A program made the translations under genes and the position numbers. From NCBI RefSeq assembly GCF_000013665.1, contig NC_007912.1, positions 620,001-684,000 of the forward strand: a stretch of DNA of 64,000 nucleotides, given 5' to 3'. This DNA is from Saccharophagus degradans 2-40 (lineage in GTDB: Bacteria; Pseudomonadota; Gammaproteobacteria; Pseudomonadales; Cellvibrionaceae). How positions within the stretch are numbered: position 1 is the stretch's first letter; each line of letters starts with the position of its first letter. This document shows positions 9,470 to 17,584 of this stretch, piece after piece. Under the pieces are notes generated by a model that ran no database searches, was not told the origin of the DNA, and saw nothing but the letters and a program-made list of their open reading frames with translations.

Positions 9470-11401
9470 TTAGCTAGCGGCTAATTCGCTTCTTGCTTGA
9501 TTTATATATGCTACTTTTGCGTCGCTTGCTTGCTGGCGTTCGTCGGCAATCTGCTCTAGCTTGGCTGAGGCCTCAATAAGGTACGCGCTAAGCTCGTCGC
9601 CAGTAATATATGTCCCGTTTAGTCGGTTAAGCTTGGTCCAGCCATCTGCAAAGTTTTGGCAAAACTTATCGGAAACTGCTGTAACAGCATGCCACTCGGC
9701 AGTTTGGTTAACAAAAAAGTGGTCTGCGGTTGTAATAACCTGTGCCAGCCTATTTCTGCGCAAAGTTGTTTTTTCTGCTGTTTTGTCAATGCTTTCAACT
9801 TGTTGGCTGGCTTCAGTAGAAATTTGGCTCATGAAATCAGCGAAAGATTTAAAAAAGAATGCGATCTCTTGAATAATTTCTTTTGCGCGCTTTAGTGCAC
9901 TAAGGCTTAGGTTGAGCGACTTGATGGCCAGCTGAATAGTTTCTTCTTCGCTGCGATTGCCTTTGAGTAACGCTTTAATCTTTATAAGCTCAGCAGTTTG
10001 ATTGCGTTTCTCGTTTTCGTATTCCTCCACTTTGTCGAGCATTTTCATTTGCATTTCACGTAAGCTACTGGCTTGGTCTTGCTGGGTTTGCGACATTTTG
10101 CCCATAGTTTCGCTAAGCTGATTTAGGCTTTGGTTTAATCCGGCTAGCGCCGCGCCTATTTGATCGGCATTATCTGTCGCTAACTCTAATTCTTTGCGAG
10201 CGCTAGCTATTCTTACTTCAATAGCTTTTATTTCTGGGTTTGAACTAACAGGTTCGTCGTTTGCGGTTGTGGCTTGCGCCTCTTCATCACTCTCTGGCTT
10301 TTCGCTATCTTCCGCGTCGTCGGTGTTGGTTGCAGGTTGCTTGCTGCTTTTGTCTGCTTCAATAAGTGCGGTTTTTTGTTGTTCAAGGTCCGATATTTTT
10401 AGCAAAATTTCATTTTTCTTTGCGTCAGCCGTTTTCTTTCTGGCCTCTATTTCGGATATTTGCGAGCGCAGTTGGGCTTCGTTCGTGGCGCTGTCTGCAG
10501 TGCTGGACGATGTGGAATCTCCCGTGGCTGCAGGTACGTTACCAGTTTGGTTTATGCTGCTCATAGTGGAGGCTGCTAGGAATGACCCTGGGCCGCCAGC
10601 GGCCATTGCTACTGCAGGTAAAGCGGCAGATACTATTTGTGCACCAGCTTGTACAATAGACATAACAAATGCGCGCTCTTCTGCGGTTTCCGCACGGCTT
10701 TCATAGTCGCGTGCCATTTTTTCAAATTTTGCTACGCGCTCTTGTAAATCGTCTACCAACGACTCCAATTGTTCGCGTCTTGCATTCGCTTCGTTAATTT
10801 CTTTTTCGATGGCGGCTTTATCTTTTAGTTTTGTACTTAGTGCTTCTTCGCTGCTATTAGATGCTGATTTGGTTTCGTCAATAATAGCTTCGTAGTTCGT
10901 CGAAATGTTTAGTAGATCATTTTGTACTTCTGTTGCTTTGTCTCGAATAATTGTTGCTAATTCACGCATATCCGTTGTTACAAAGTCTTTAATCTCAGCG
11001 GCTTCGTTGCCTTCTTTTATATCTAGCCAATCAGGAAAGAAGTCACTAATTTGCTTTTGAATATAATCGGCTATGCGTAACGCTTTACTCATGGTTACTT
11101 CGCTTTTTTGTTGCGCCTTAATGAGTGCACTCATAACTTCCGATATCTTTACGCGAATACTGCCGTTAGATTGGGGCGTGGTGTTATATGCGATGTATAG
11201 AAGTTCAATAGCGTTGTCGGTATCTTTTTTTGACCTTTCAATATCGTAGCGACCTTTAAGTTTGGTTATGTAGTGCTGGCTTATTGTGTCTGTTGCTTTA
11301 GGTAGGGTAATTGGAACTTGGCTGCATATTTTTTCAAGTTCACTATTAATTGATACGTTTAACTTTTGCTCTAGGCTTTCGAATCTTTCGATATTGTTCA
11401 T
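9470..11401 (-). CDS. Large coiled-coil protein with central hydrophobic hairpin (pore-former-like architecture)
   Basis: A 643-residue protein I cannot place in a named family. It has no signal peptide. Residues 1-180 are helical, 180-243 form a strongly predicted coiled coil (heptad-rich, Glu/Lys/Ala), and 244-280 are a hydrophobic Ala/Gly/Val-rich stretch with a Pro and GGPG turn, which looks like a membrane hairpin. A Ser/Thr/Asp/Glu-rich spacer with a second coil covers about 285-395, and 395-643 is again long amphipathic helix. Helix-hydrophobic hairpin-helix is the layout of alpha-helical pore-forming toxins of the ClyA/XaxA/Mak type, but this is architecture only, and the acidic insertion is unusual. 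It lies between the secreted coiled-coil gene (51 bases upstream) and the YopT-like protease. AAGGAA is present upstream of the ATG. Confidence 0.6.
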   Translation of the reverse strand: MNNIERFESLEQKLNVSINSELEKICSQVPITLPKATDTISQHYITKLKGRYDIERSKKDTDNAIELLYIAYNTTPQSNGSIRVKISEVMSALIKAQQKSEVTMSKALRIADYIQKQISDFFPDWLDIKEGNEAAEIKDFVTTDMRELATIIRDKATEVQNDLLNISTNYEAIIDETKSASNSSEEALSTKLKDKAAIEKEINEANARREQLESLVDDLQERVAKFEKMARDYESRAETAEERAFVMSIVQAGAQIVSAALPAVAMAAGGPGSFLAASTMSSINQTGNVPAATGDSTSSSTADSATNEAQLRSQISEIEARKKTADAKKNEILLKISDLEQQKTALIEADKSSKQPATNTDDAEDSEKPESDEEAQATTANDEPVSSNPEIKAIEVRIASARKELELATDNADQIGAALAGLNQSLNQLSETMGKMSQTQQDQASSLREMQMKMLDKVEEYENEKRNQTAELIKIKALLKGNRSEEETIQLAIKSLNLSLSALKRAKEIIQEIAFFFKSFADFMSQISTEASQQVESIDKTAEKTTLRRNRLAQVITTADHFFVNQTAEWHAVTAVSDKFCQNFADGWTKLNRLNGTYITGDELSAYLIEASAKLEQIADERQQASDAKVAYINQARSELAAS

Positions 11402-11452
11402 TTTTAAATTCCTTATATTAAGAAGTTAGATTGAATGGTAGTAGGTAAAAAG

Positions 11453-12355
11453 TTAGCTACAATTGGCGCCCTGATGGGCGAGTAGTGATATTGCTTGGTT
11501 AATTTTGTTTGGCGATGCGTCGATAATGGCTTGTAGCTGTTCGGAATTTCTATGTATTTGTCGTACCGTGCGCCGCTTCGCTTCATCGTTGTTTACTGCA
11601 GATGCATTTGCTAGTGTTTCGTTACAGTTTTCTATTAATTCATTAGAGGAATGAATGTGTTCCATTAACACTGAAGACTGGCCTTTAAGATTGCTTATAG
11701 CCTGTTCTGATTCGTCGATGGCCTTATTTGTTTTTCTCGCTTCGCGAGAGGTATTGGTGAATGCGCTCTTTATTGCATTAAATTCATCGCGCGTTTTGTT
11801 GTAACGAGACTCGGCGCCGGTGAATTTTTTATTAGCCGTAGCTAAATCGGCATCGACGTTGTCTATTAGCCCAATTAGCTTTCCGAATTCACTCGCCCAT
11901 TCACAGGTTTTGTTAATGGTCCACCACTGTTTCTTACAGTGCTCTATATCTCGTTTCTCTTGGCGCTTCTTCGCTTCTAGTCGATTTTTCTCGTTTTTTA
12001 GTTCTTTGAGTTTTTTAGCCTCGGTGGCCATTAATTTTTTCTGTTCGGAAATTTGCGCTTCCTTGACGGTCATTGATTCTTGCTGCTTTTGCTGTTTCTG
12101 GATTAATTTGCCAAGCGTAATTTCTAAGCTGTTTGTTCGCTGACTGATAACCGCTTGCTGAGTTTCCACGCACTGCAGTACGTGCTTGGCTTTATCTTCT
12201 AACTGAGTAACCGTGGTTATCTTTGTCTGGTAATCGGTAAGTACAGCGGGGTCGATGCTTTGCGCAAATGCACTTGTTGAGATGGCTAGCCACAGGCATA
12301 GGCATACAACAAACGTTATTAGTTGGTTGCTTTTTACTCTATTGCTGGAATACAT
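11453..12355 (-). CDS. Secreted coiled-coil protein of unknown function
   Basis: A 300-residue exported protein, not recognised. A Sec signal peptide covers residues 1-31 (hydrophobic VVCLCLWLAI, cleavage after AFA). The mature part is almost all charged helix with heptad periodicity (QKQQKQQE, EKNRLEAKKRQEKR). Four or more cysteines, including CKKQWWTINKTCEW near the middle, may form disulfides in the periplasm or outside the cell. The ATG at 12355 is supported by AAGGAG 6 bases upstream. It is the first gene of the leftward three-gene cluster and diverges from the 1083-residue regulator, with about 325 bases between. It may be a periplasmic or surface partner of the hairpin protein; that is inference from position and helical character. 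Confidence 0.65.
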   Translation of the reverse strand: MYSSNRVKSNQLITFVVCLCLWLAISTSAFAQSIDPAVLTDYQTKITTVTQLEDKAKHVLQCVETQQAVISQRTNSLEITLGKLIQKQQKQQESMTVKEAQISEQKKLMATEAKKLKELKNEKNRLEAKKRQEKRDIEHCKKQWWTINKTCEWASEFGKLIGLIDNVDADLATANKKFTGAESRYNKTRDEFNAIKSAFTNTSREARKTNKAIDESEQAISNLKGQSSVLMEHIHSSNELIENCNETLANASAVNNDEAKRRTVRQIHRNSEQLQAIIDASPNKINQAISLLAHQGANCS

Positions 12356-12638
12356 TTTGATCTCCTTGTAATAAACGACGCATATAAAATATGTTGATCT
12401 TTGTGCCAGAGCATCCACTGCTACATATGTCCTTGTTTGACACTGATCTTCCTAGTTGGCAGCGTTTGCTGGTATTGCTCAGCGATTGATATATACCTCT
12501 AAAGCGCGCTTACACTGCCCTGCAAAACCGCTCAGCTGATATAATCATTCGCTATTGAGCCGAATCTGCTGTGCGATTTAGTGAGTTTATTGTGCTGTTT
12601 TCACGCTGGAGCAGCGAGATCAGCTAGGGTTCACGTTA

Positions 12639-12657
12639 GTATCAGTTTGGTATCAGT
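12639..12657. promoter_or_regulatory. Tandem GTATCAGT direct repeat in the divergent promoter
   Basis: GTATCAGT occurs at 12639-12646 and 12650-12657, spaced 11 bp, about one helical turn, so both copies face the same side of the DNA. It lies 24 bases before the regulator start and within the divergent region. It may be an operator for the regulator's own HTH; inferred. Confidence 0.35.
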
Positions 12658-12680
12658 AAGACATTCGCTATTTGGCATAG

Positions 12681-15600
12681 ATGGGGCAGGGCATGATAAA
12701 TTCGGATGGACGGGTAGCGCTCGATAGAGACAAGCTAAAGGCGCATCGCCGCAAACTGGGGCTTAGTCAAGAGCAAATGGCCTTTCTATGTGCAGAGCAG
12801 GGCCTGTACGTGTCTATCGCGTCGCTTAAACGTGCCGAAGCCCAAAAGCGAGTTTTGTATCGCACTGCGCGCGACATAAGTGAGTTCTTTGGGGTATCGC
12901 TAGAAAGCATTTTGTTGCAGCCTGAAAAGCTCAGTTCTACATCTGAAAGGGACAACACCGGCACAATTGATGTGTACCGAACTGTGGTGTTAACCAATAT
13001 TCTTTATGAGGATGGGGTAAGCGAGCTAAATATCGATGCTTATTCTCAGGTGTCGACAATTCTTCACGAATACCGCTTAGATGTTGTGAGCAATACTAAG
13101 AGCGGGCTTATTTTATCTTCCAAAACGTCTTATTCCGATGGCAACGAACCGCTGCGAGCTTGTTACGGTGCGAAACAACTGTTGACGGTGTTACCTGCAC
13201 TTATAGGTCGACGTTGTGCTGCGGTAATTACTGGGCAAAATACGCCATTTTCGGAACATGAATATGCGCATTCCCAATTGGGTGTTTGTGCGAGTACATT
13301 TTTCAATAATGGCGGTAGTGCTATATATGTTGGTGAAGAGCTAAAACCAATTGTCGCGCGCTATATTCACTGCCAAGAATGGGATAATGCACCCAGTGAA
13401 TTGTCGGCCTGCTTTAGTCGGCTTGTGTTTGAATGCTCGTCGGAAGTGCAGCAGTTGGCATTGGCGGGTAGGCAGTTAGAGCTGTATCAGTTTCGCTCCA
13501 TTATCGATTCCACCAAAAATTACCGAGCGGCGCAGGTTTTTTGTTTAAATGGGGTTGCTGGTATTGGTAAAACGCGTTTACTTAAAGAATGTGTGCACAT
13601 TGCCGGTGGTGAGGGCTATGTGTGTGCCGAGCTAACCGCTTTAGATCTTCGCGGTATTCATAATGCTAAGCTCATTAGTCAGGTAGTGCGCAAACTATTG
13701 GCGCTAGATAGTGCAACATTAAATATCGATGCGCCCGAAATGGGGTCGTGTCGACGATTGCTTACCGATCATGAAAATAGATTGCTAAGGGCGTTAGAAA
13801 AAGAAGACCTAGATGAAGAAATCCAGCTCTCATTTGGCTTAATGTCGCATCACGAGATAGTAGAGCAGCAAATCCAGCTGTGCGTAAAACTTACGCGGCA
13901 TGTTTGTCAGCGCAGCCCTGTATTACTGTGTTTTGAAGATTTACATTGGGCGGATCAAAGTGCATTAGACTTTTTAGCGCAATGGATTCCATTAATTAAA
14001 GATCAAGCAATTGTTATTTTATGCACGCATCGCCCTGAAGAGCACATTATCGATGCGATGAATCATTTAGCGCTTTCGGCTCCGTTATCTACTGTAAACT
14101 TGGCTCCGCTATCGTTACAGGATGCGCAGTTTATAGCCCAGCAAATTACCAATAAATACGACTATCAGCACCTGTGTATATCTAAGGCACAGGGCAATCC
14201 TCTCTTCCTCGAACAACTTTTGCGTACAGAGTTTACCGATAAGCAGCAGTTGCCGTATACCATTCAAACGTTAATAACCGCCAAGTTAGATCAGTTAAAA
14301 GCAGTAGATCGACTTGCTGTACTTGCGGCTTCTGCGGTTGGCCAAAAGTTTCCCTTGGATATTATTCGTTTCCTAACTGGAAATGATCAGTATCAGCCCA
14401 CTGAGCTTATCAAAAGTTTTTTAATATCGAGCGCCACTGGCGGCTATAGTTTTAATCACGCGTTAATATGTGACGGAATTTATCAATCAATACAAGACGA
14501 AGCCAAGCACGATTTAAACCTAAGATGCGCGCAGTGGTATGCCGATAAAGATACAACTTTAGAGCTGCGTTACTTATTTAGAATTAAAAGTACGAGTATT
14601 GCTAGTAAGCTGCCGACGGCTGTAGATAAACTTATTAAAAACTTTCGCTTCGACCTTGCTCTAGAATTTATAAATAGTGCGCTTGAGGATGGCGTAGAAG
14701 GGTTAGATAAATTTCAAACTCTTTATACCAAAGCCGATATTCACAATAAGCTAGGCCAGTTTAAATTGGCGGCAGAGCTTGCCGAGAAAGCGTTAGCGCA
14801 TGCTGCATCACCCGCCGACAAGGTAGAAGCCTTATTGCTTAATGCCAATGCATTAAATACTTTAGATTGTTTCGATAGCGCCTTAGCAAGTTTGGTGCGG
14901 GCAGAAGAAATAGCTAATCAGTATTCAATGCCTAGCAAACTTGCTCGTATTTATTACTTGAAGGGCAATTTCTTTTTCCCGAAAGGTGATATCGATGTTT
15001 GTTTGCATAATCACAAGCAAGCGCTAGAGTATGCGAAACAGGCGCGAGACCTCGAAATGCAAGCGCGTGCGTTGGGTGGTTTATGCGATGCCGCTTATGC
15101 CGGCGGAAAAATGTATAGCGCCTACGGTTATGTGCGTGAGTGCTTAGAAATTAGCGAGAATCATGATTTTAAAACAGTTATAGCCTCCAATTTATTTATG
15201 CTTGGCACTGTGCGTATTTATCAAAATCAATCTAAGCAGGCCCTGCGCGATACGCTCAACGGTATTGAGCTGACTCGGCTGGTGGGGCATTCGCGCGCGG
15301 AGATAGTGTCACGTTTAACCGCCGCATGGGTTTACTTGGATATGCTGGAGCTATCTGAAGCAAAGTATCAAATAGACGCTGCTATTAGCCTTGCAAAAAA
15401 TGTTGGGGCGAAGCGATTTATTCCCTTCTTGCAAGAAAGCTTAGCCCGAGCAGAGTATTTAGACGGTAACTATGATGCCGCTGCTGCGGTTATTGAAGAA
15501 GCGATTCCTCAAGTAGAAATATTAAGTGCCCAGCAATTTATAGGGCCTTGGGTATACGCTACAGCAGCATTAGTTGGCGATAATACAGAGGTTACCAAAA

Positions 15601-15932
15601 GCTATTTAGCCAAAGGTGATGAGCTGCTTGCCGGAGGTTGTATCGGCCACAATTATTTTAGATTTTATGTGCTGGCTATGGAGTCTTGTATCCGTTGGCA
15701 GATGTGGGCTGAGCTGGATTATTATAAACAACAACTTATTGACTATACGCGCGAAGAGCCTACACCCTGGTCGCAGTATTATATTCAGCGTGCGACGTTA
15801 ATACTTAAAAGCCAAACTGAAGATGTATCGCAAGGTGATGTGCGATCACTTATTTTACAGGCACAAGAGGCGGGGTTACTTTCATCGGTTAACGCTCTGA
15901 GCGCTTTGCTAGAGAGTAAATTAGGGCAATAG
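12681..15932 (+). CDS. HTH-ATPase-TPR (STAND-type) transcriptional regulator
   Basis: A 1083-residue multidomain signal protein. Residues about 15-75 form an XRE-like helix-turn-helix (LKAHRRKLGLSQEQMAFLC, SIASLKRAE). Residues 85-230 resemble a class III nucleotide cyclase fold without obvious metal-binding Asp residues, so probably catalytically dead. A P-loop NTPase follows, with Walker A GVAGIGKT at 291-298 and Walker B VLLCFEDLHWAD near 414-425. The C-terminal half (about 640-1080) is TPR-like helical repeat. This is the layout of STAND regulators that use ATP to switch on after ligand or protein sensing. It diverges from the coiled-coil/protease cluster and ends facing the oxidase-cyclotransferase-phytochelatin operon, so it may control one or both. 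The exact start is uncertain (ATG at 12681 or 12693). Confidence 0.8.
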   Translation: MGQGMINSDGRVALDRDKLKAHRRKLGLSQEQMAFLCAEQGLYVSIASLKRAEAQKRVLYRTARDISEFFGVSLESILLQPEKLSSTSERDNTGTIDVYRTVVLTNILYEDGVSELNIDAYSQVSTILHEYRLDVVSNTKSGLILSSKTSYSDGNEPLRACYGAKQLLTVLPALIGRRCAAVITGQNTPFSEHEYAHSQLGVCASTFFNNGGSAIYVGEELKPIVARYIHCQEWDNAPSELSACFSRLVFECSSEVQQLALAGRQLELYQFRSIIDSTKNYRAAQVFCLNGVAGIGKTRLLKECVHIAGGEGYVCAELTALDLRGIHNAKLISQVVRKLLALDSATLNIDAPEMGSCRRLLTDHENRLLRALEKEDLDEEIQLSFGLMSHHEIVEQQIQLCVKLTRHVCQRSPVLLCFEDLHWADQSALDFLAQWIPLIKDQAIVILCTHRPEEHIIDAMNHLALSAPLSTVNLAPLSLQDAQFIAQQITNKYDYQHLCISKAQGNPLFLEQLLRTEFTDKQQLPYTIQTLITAKLDQLKAVDRLAVLAASAVGQKFPLDIIRFLTGNDQYQPTELIKSFLISSATGGYSFNHALICDGIYQSIQDEAKHDLNLRCAQWYADKDTTLELRYLFRIKSTSIASKLPTAVDKLIKNFRFDLALEFINSALEDGVEGLDKFQTLYTKADIHNKLGQFKLAAELAEKALAHAASPADKVEALLLNANALNTLDCFDSALASLVRAEEIANQYSMPSKLARIYYLKGNFFFPKGDIDVCLHNHKQALEYAKQARDLEMQARALGGLCDAAYAGGKMYSAYGYVRECLEISENHDFKTVIASNLFMLGTVRIYQNQSKQALRDTLNGIELTRLVGHSRAEIVSRLTAAWVYLDMLELSEAKYQIDAAISLAKNVGAKRFIPFLQESLARAEYLDGNYDAAAAVIEEAIPQVEILSAQQFIGPWVYATAALVGDNTEVTKSYLAKGDELLAGGCIGHNYFRFYVLAMESCIRWQMWAELDYYKQQLIDYTREEPTPWSQYYIQRATLILKSQTEDVSQGDVRSLILQAQEAGLLSSVNALSALLESKLGQ

Positions 15933-15978
15933 CCCGCGCAGTTTACAGAAACGTATAACTCCATGTGCGCGGGCTTTT
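15931..15978 (+). terminator. Terminator after the STAND regulator
   Basis: GCCCGCGCA (15932-15940) pairs with TGCGCGGGC (15966-15974) across a 25-base loop, followed by TTTT. The stem begins within the stop codon. It could also serve the convergent gene ending at 15988. Confidence 0.7.
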
Positions 15979-15987
15979 ACAGTGGTT

Positions 15988-16947
15988 TTAATTGGCGGAG
16001 CCAGATTTAGTCTGAGCAATAATATAGCCGCGCGCTTTGCCTGAGCCGCTATCTATTTTTTGCATTGCTTGCCAAAGTTCTTTGGAGCTTATCCAGAACG
16101 GTGGGTATTTATAGCGAGCAACATCCATAATAAGAAAACTGTCGCTGGCTTTGTGGTAGGCCGCGATTGGCGAGAAGTGTCCGCCGCGTTCTGGCGAAGG
16201 AGCCCCGGCGAAATTAGCTATTACATAGTGCCTTGGTGTGTTCAGCGCGTTGGTAATGGTTTTCATAAAAGTGTTGTAATCTTGGTCTACGCCGCAATTG
16301 TGCGGTGCATCACTTGCAGGTAGTTCGCCTTTGTTTTGCGCGCTGGTTGCGTGTTGGCAATAGGCTTCAACTACCGAGGGCTGATTTTTAACCACAAAAA
16401 ATATTTCGTTTAGCTCCATCCCTTCGTTAAGTACTTTCGCAACATCTATATGTTCCCTTACTTCATCATTTAATAAATTACATTGTGTATAAAAATTAAA
16501 AGGTTGGTAGGGTTGGGTCACCGGGCGCCATTTTCTCGATTCTGCATCGGCATTAAGTACCATAGTGGTAGAGGCTAAACCGCAAAAGGTTTGCGTGGCT
16601 TGAGTAAGGTAGGCGGTTGCAAGCGTGGGGTAGTCTTCACAGTAGCTGCATTCTAATAGTCGGGTTTGGCCCTCTTCGCTGCGCAAATCCACCATGTTTT
16701 CAGGTAGTGACCAGTCGTCGTTAAAGTGATTTAGCTTGGCATTAACTAAATGGTCAATACACATGCGGCCATTGTCGAATGGCGCGGCGTCGCCTGATGC
16801 GGTTTGTTGAGTGGCGTTTTTGTGGTTCGGCATTGATTGACTAGTATCTGCTTTGGTATTTGAAATGCCGTAACAGCCACTAATTAACCCAGCTAAAATT
16901 ACCAAGTGTATGGTTAGAATACTGCGTTTAAATATGTGTAAATTCAC
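15988..16947 (-). CDS. Phytochelatin synthase-like papain-fold lipoprotein
   Basis: A 319-residue lipoprotein (lipobox LISGC, Cys25) with the phytochelatin synthase N-terminal fold. The family takes glutathione, cleaves its glycine, and in eukaryotes transfers gamma-Glu-Cys to another glutathione; bacterial members mainly hydrolyse glutathione. The triad is intact: Cys122 in TFCGLASTTMVLNA, His257 in GGHFSPIAAYH and Asp275 in MDVARYKYPPFW, with the His-Asp spacing of 18 found in plant enzymes. The sequence between Cys122 and His257 is longer than in the compact cyanobacterial enzymes and includes extra cysteines. It is the last gene of a leftward operon, 14 bases after the cyclotransferase-like gene, which also acts on gamma-glutamyl bonds in its family. 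Location is probably periplasmic. Confidence 0.87.
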   Translation of the reverse strand: MNLHIFKRSILTIHLVILAGLISGCYGISNTKADTSQSMPNHKNATQQTASGDAAPFDNGRMCIDHLVNAKLNHFNDDWSLPENMVDLRSEEGQTRLLECSYCEDYPTLATAYLTQATQTFCGLASTTMVLNADAESRKWRPVTQPYQPFNFYTQCNLLNDEVREHIDVAKVLNEGMELNEIFFVVKNQPSVVEAYCQHATSAQNKGELPASDAPHNCGVDQDYNTFMKTITNALNTPRHYVIANFAGAPSPERGGHFSPIAAYHKASDSFLIMDVARYKYPPFWISSKELWQAMQKIDSGSGKARGYIIAQTKSGSAN

Positions 16948-16961
16948 GGGGTGCTACTCCT

Positions 16962-17540
16962 TTAAATTGCGTAATTTTTGTCGGGCAAAGTGGGGAAGGG
17001 GAGTTCGTCGTGAGGCCCCTGATGATTACTATTAGCTTCACAGCAAGGTTTGTACTTTCCTCTGGCCATATCGAGCGTGTACTCAGGAACGATTTCTGCT
17101 TGTTTTACTTGTAATAACGCTTCATATTTTTCTGCGTCATTAATAAAGTAGATATAAGCATTGATAACTTCACCGGTGGCATCGTTAGCTAAATCTATTG
17201 TTTTTCGCACATAGGAGTTAGTTGTTGATTTCGGATCGTAATTTTCGAGCTTGTCTAGTTGGGCAAGGCCTGCTTCTGAAATAAGGTAAACCTCGCCTTT
17301 GAGCTTGGCACTTTGGGATAAAGTCTTCTCTGTGAGAGCGCCAATACGATGAACAAACCTACAACCTTTGTTGGGGCAAAAGCTGGCGAGTGGGACGATT
17401 AGTGAAAGAGGTTTAACTGTTGTAAATTTGCCAATAAGATCGCCCAGTACTTCTTTATTGGCGTCGTGGTTAGGAAAACCTTGTTTGAGTGTTCCCCAAG
17501 TGAAGTAGTAATGTTTTCGTTTATCTTGCGATGTGGTCAT
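16962..17540 (-). CDS. Gamma-glutamylcyclotransferase (AIG2/GGCT-like) protein
   Basis: A 192-residue protein of the GGCT/AIG2 fold, whose members release 5-oxoproline from gamma-glutamyl peptides or amines. The nucleotide-like loop YFTWGTLKQG (11-21) stands for the family's YGTLxxG, and Glu99 in LDKLENY is at the catalytic glutamate position. The C-terminus carries a short Cys/His-containing tail (CCEANSNHQG). There is no signal peptide. The ATG at 17540 is preferred over 17570 because AAGGA lies 7 bases before it. It sits between the FAD oxidase (44 bases upstream) and the phytochelatin-synthase-like gene. Shared gamma-glutamyl chemistry suggests glutathione or gamma-glutamyl-peptide breakdown, although the cyclotransferase and the lipoprotein would act in different compartments. 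Confidence 0.78.
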   Translation of the reverse strand: MTTSQDKRKHYYFTWGTLKQGFPNHDANKEVLGDLIGKFTTVKPLSLIVPLASFCPNKGCRFVHRIGALTEKTLSQSAKLKGEVYLISEAGLAQLDKLENYDPKSTTNSYVRKTIDLANDATGEVINAYIYFINDAEKYEALLQVKQAEIVPEYTLDMARGKYKPCCEANSNHQGPHDELPFPTLPDKNYAI

Positions 17541-17584
17541 AAGTGCATCCTTGTTGTTGTGGCTTAGCATAATAAAATTACCAG

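Noticed and set aside
10194-10706. Long + strand open frame opposite the hairpin coiled-coil gene
   Set aside because: It is the Ser/Ala/Leu-rich reverse of the Ala/Glu/Lys coiled-coil coding strand and has no start signal; a shadow.
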